Below, piece by piece: positions 33,997 through 35,880 of a stretch of 35,880 bases of DNA. The notes beneath the pieces are model-generated. The model saw only the letters and a list, made by a program, of their open reading frames with translations. It was not told the DNA's origin and ran no database searches. The position numbers and the translations under genes are program-made. The stretch is from Winogradskyella sp. GTDB taxonomy: Bacteria; Bacteroidota; Bacteroidia; Flavobacteriales; Flavobacteriaceae. The stretch's first letter is position 1, and every line of letters begins with the position of its first letter. The stretch lies in NCBI RefSeq assembly GCF_016744625.1, contig NZ_JADGDZ010000005.1, forward strand, positions 1 through 35,880. Direction: 5' to 3'.

Positions 33997-34290
33997 TTAC
34001 GTTTTACTAATTAATTTTTCGAGGGCTTCAATATGCTTTTTAAATTCAGCTTTTCCCAGTTTTGTAGCACTATATCTTGTGTTTGGTTTTCGGCCAATAA
34101 ATTGCTTTTCTACCAATATATATTCCGATTTTTCTAATGCTTTTGTGTGACTTGCCAAATTACCATCTGTAGCTCCCAACAACTCTTTAAGCATATTAAA
34201 ATCTGCATGTTCGTTTACCATAAGAATAGACATAATGCCAAGCCTAATTCTATGATCAAAAAGTTTATTTATGTTTGTTATTATACTCAC
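33997..34290 (-). CDS. Winged-helix DNA-binding regulator (HTH_34 type)
   Basis: 97 residues, one winged-helix domain. The order is FDHRIRLGIMSILMVNEHAD, FNMLKELLGATDGNLASHTK (recognition helix), LEKSEYILVEKQFIGRKPNT (wing) and a short C-terminal helix. This MarR/ArsR-like form (HTH_34) is widespread in Bacteroidota and usually sits with a small membrane protein, as here. It lies 51 bp after the membrane-protein gene and 5 bp before the MpaB-like gene. It is the obvious candidate to bind the two 19-bp palindromes. Confidence 0.85.
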   Translation of the reverse strand: MSIITNINKLFDHRIRLGIMSILMVNEHADFNMLKELLGATDGNLASHTKALEKSEYILVEKQFIGRKPNTRYSATKLGKAEFKKHIEALEKLISKT

Positions 34291-34341
34291 ACTAATAGTT
34301 CAAAATTAATACTCAAAGTTACCGAAAACTGTTACTTTCAA

Positions 34342-34950
34342 TTACTTTGTATCATATTTAAAATGCATCCAAGCACCATAGATAATATGCATCACTCCAA
34401 ATCCAATTACCCAAAGCCAAAACCCATAACCTGGATATAAAGTTGCGATTAGTCCTAAAACAATTTCAATATATCCTAAATATTGTATGTCGCCTATACT
34501 ATATTTTGAAGCACTAATCAATGCTAAGCCATAAAAGATAAGCATTAAACCTCCTGTCTGCCCATATTTTCCTTGACTTAAAATGATTATGCAATACAGA
34601 CCACCAACAACTAAAGGAATTAAAAAATTAAGCAATAAACGACGTGATGAGTTGTCCCAAATTTTCTCGTCATTTTTCTTAGCTTTTCTTGTTGTAAGTA
34701 AAATACCAGTTGCAGCACTCAAAAATGCTATCATAAATAATATGAACATTACTGTATTAAAAACCCAACCATCTAAAATTAAGGTTCCATCACTATATTC
34801 TATAACTAAGTAATAGGTTAGGGCTGCACCAACTAAAGCATATATACCAGCTAAGACACCAGATAAGCCGCTCAATGAAATAAAACGAGACGATTTATTC
34901 ATTAGATTTTTTATCTCGCTGATGTCTTTTAAATAATCTTCGTTGCTCAT
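34342..34950 (-). CDS. Hypothetical membrane protein next to winged-helix regulator
   Basis: 202 residues. The soluble N-terminus (SNEDYLKDISEIKNLMNKSS) leads into about six hydrophobic helices (LSGLSGVLAGIYALVGAALT and following). It is a conserved flavobacterial protein type without assigned function, commonly paired with the winged-helix regulator downstream. The ATG at 34950 is chosen over an in-frame TTG at 34974, which would sit inside the palindromic operator at 34960-34978. It is the first gene of the three-gene unit. Confidence 0.8.
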   Translation of the reverse strand: MSNEDYLKDISEIKNLMNKSSRFISLSGLSGVLAGIYALVGAALTYYLVIEYSDGTLILDGWVFNTVMFILFMIAFLSAATGILLTTRKAKKNDEKIWDNSSRRLLLNFLIPLVVGGLYCIIILSQGKYGQTGGLMLIFYGLALISASKYSIGDIQYLGYIEIVLGLIATLYPGYGFWLWVIGFGVMHIIYGAWMHFKYDTK

Positions 34951-34959
34951 AATGTAAAG

Positions 34960-34978
34960 TACTTTGAAATACAAAGTA
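34960..34978. promoter_or_regulatory. Palindromic operator TACTTTG-N5-CAAAGTA, copy 2
   Basis: Perfect 7-bp inverted half-sites with spacer AAATA, only 9 bp before the ATG at 34950. It is the exact reverse complement of copy 1 at 33184-33202. Its position over the start region suggests autorepression by the winged-helix protein of the same operon. Confidence 0.75.
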
Positions 34979-35058
34979 AAATAAAATATTCGGTTTCAAC
35001 AAATAAATTTTAGAGTTTTAACTAAATTTATGAATTAACAATTTAACCACAATGCATT

Positions 35059-35412
35059 ATGATAGGATTACTTTTAACAATAGCCAATATTTCGGGTGGA
35101 CTTCTACTAGGATTAGCAACATTAGATAAATGGGATGGAGAAAGTAATTTCTTTAATAAAATTGCAGGTAAATTAGCGCCATTTCAAACTATTATTGGAG
35201 GAGCTCTTGTTGTATTAGCTCTTATAACCTTTAGGAGCAATCTGCTTTTTAGTATTATAAGGATTTTAGGTGGTCTTTTACTATTAACGCATGTGTTTGG
35301 TAAAGTACCTGCTTTAGAAACAAGTTTAAGACAGTTATCTGCTAAATTGATGCCTTTTAAAGCTATTATTGGAATTGGTCTTATTGTGATTGGTGTGTTG
35401 GGTTTGTTTTAA
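35059..35412 (+). CDS. Small membrane protein with internal duplication
   Basis: 117 residues, four hydrophobic helices, no recognised family. The two halves resemble each other: ANISGGLLLGL ... IAGKLAPFQTIIGGALVVLA and IRILGGLLLLT ... LSAKLMPFKAIIGIGLIVIG. This indicates a duplicated two-helix unit with a (L/A)KLxPFxxIIG motif before the second helix of each half. It is divergent from the 34950 gene. There is no clear strong terminator downstream, only a weak AT stem at 35435-35454. Confidence 0.75.
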   Translation: MIGLLLTIANISGGLLLGLATLDKWDGESNFFNKIAGKLAPFQTIIGGALVVLALITFRSNLLFSIIRILGGLLLLTHVFGKVPALETSLRQLSAKLMPFKAIIGIGLIVIGVLGLF

Positions 35413-35437
35413 TAATCCAGTAATACTAAAACGCAAT

Positions 35438-35839
35438 TCATTTTTTGATGAATTTTATTTTAAATTTTATCAATGCCATTTGACCATCCGAAATGACTAA
35501 GTTTTTTCTTTTCATATGTTCATATGGAATTATAACAATATAGTTATTGCCTTCTTGTCTAAACTTTATTTTATCTGACTTTCCTTTGTCGAAAGCGTAA
35601 TAATAAGTCTTGTTTTTATCTATTTCTACAAAAACTAATTGGATAATAGAATCAGTTTTTGTAGTGATGTTTCCACTAAAATTATTCTGAAGTTTTAATC
35701 CAGATTTATGATAAGCAGGATAGTAGATAGGAAAATTAAAATAGTCAGTTTTTGAAATTGGTCTTTTAAGTAATTGCCATTGTTTATCATTTGGAAAATG
35801 AGATAATATTAATTGATCAAAACAGCGAGCAATTCGCAA
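35438..35839 (-). pseudogene. Hypothetical gene, probably 5'-frameshifted (continues beyond window)
   Basis: 133 residues are readable, but there is no ATG at the 5' end: a TAA stands directly before a TTG at 35839. The other frame upstream reads YDISSIKNEHIYIIANCSLF and then meets TGA. Removing one base from the AAAA run at 35819-35822 (TTTT in the sense strand) would join it smoothly to DQLILSHFPNDKQWQLL. The simplest view is a single-base insertion or sequencing error in a longer gene extending past the window edge. No family recognised. The protein ends in beta-rich, Lys-rich sequence. Confidence 0.5.
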
Positions 35840-35880
35840 TTATATAAATATGTTCATTTTTTATAGAGCTAATATCATAT

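Noticed and set aside
34147..34440. 97-residue plus-strand open frame
   Set aside because: It is antisense to the winged-helix and membrane-protein genes, with atypical composition (Cys/His-rich) and no domain.

Overview
The window looks like chromosomal DNA of a marine-type flavobacterium (Bacteroidota, probably Flavobacteriaceae). The evidence is the AT-rich composition and codon use, a type IX secretion sorting tail, half of a hybrid-two-component-type sensor propeller, Bacteroidota-type promoters (TTTG, about 19 bp, TAnnTTTG), and a tmRNA encoding the tag GENNYALAA. There is no gene-free stretch longer than 300 bases. The longest intergenic gap is about 275 bases, at 25432-25706.

Region 1 (1-15178, all + strand) is a MacB/FtsX-type ABC export cluster. 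Five tandem paralogous permeases of about 800 residues (the first cut by the window edge) are followed by a secreted DUF2807 adhesin-head-like protein, a single LolD/MacB-like ATPase and a TolC-like outer-membrane factor. A strong terminator at 7278-7328 divides the permeases 3+2. No periplasmic adaptor lies inside the window.

Region 2 (15259-23176) is a galactose (Leloir) locus. A minus-strand operon, gntR-galM-SSS symporter-galK-galT, is divergent from plus-strand galE and a LacI-type regulator. Together they cover uptake, anomer interconversion, phosphorylation, uridylyl transfer and epimerisation. A 16-bp palindromic operator sits in the divergent promoter region. A near-identical copy (15/16) lies before the next gene at 23359, suggesting one regulon.

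Region 3 (23359-26597) starts with the most striking object in the window. It is an open chimeric gene: signal peptide plus the first half of a hybrid-two-component sensor propeller, joined in frame to what looks like the C-terminal part of a GH42-like beta-galactosidase with a type IX sorting tail. It looks like the scar of an internal deletion that removed a galactan-utilisation locus while leaving the galactose catabolism genes. A secreted six-EF-hand protein follows, then a bidirectional terminator.

Region 4 (26657-35880) holds tmRNA (ssrA, minus), an alanine/saccharopine-dehydrogenase-like enzyme with an overlapping short-chain dehydrogenase, and then a tightly overlapping six-gene minus operon. 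That operon comprises a DUF4173-like membrane protein, a small membrane protein, a Coq4-like protein, a SanA-like protein, DUF2809 and DUF1361. Upstream on the same strand are a membrane protein, a winged-helix regulator and an MpaB/DUF2236-like protein. The first gene of each of these two minus-strand units carries the same 19-bp palindrome (TACTTTG-N5-CAAAGTA) upstream. A small internally duplicated membrane protein and a probably frameshifted hypothetical gene close the window.
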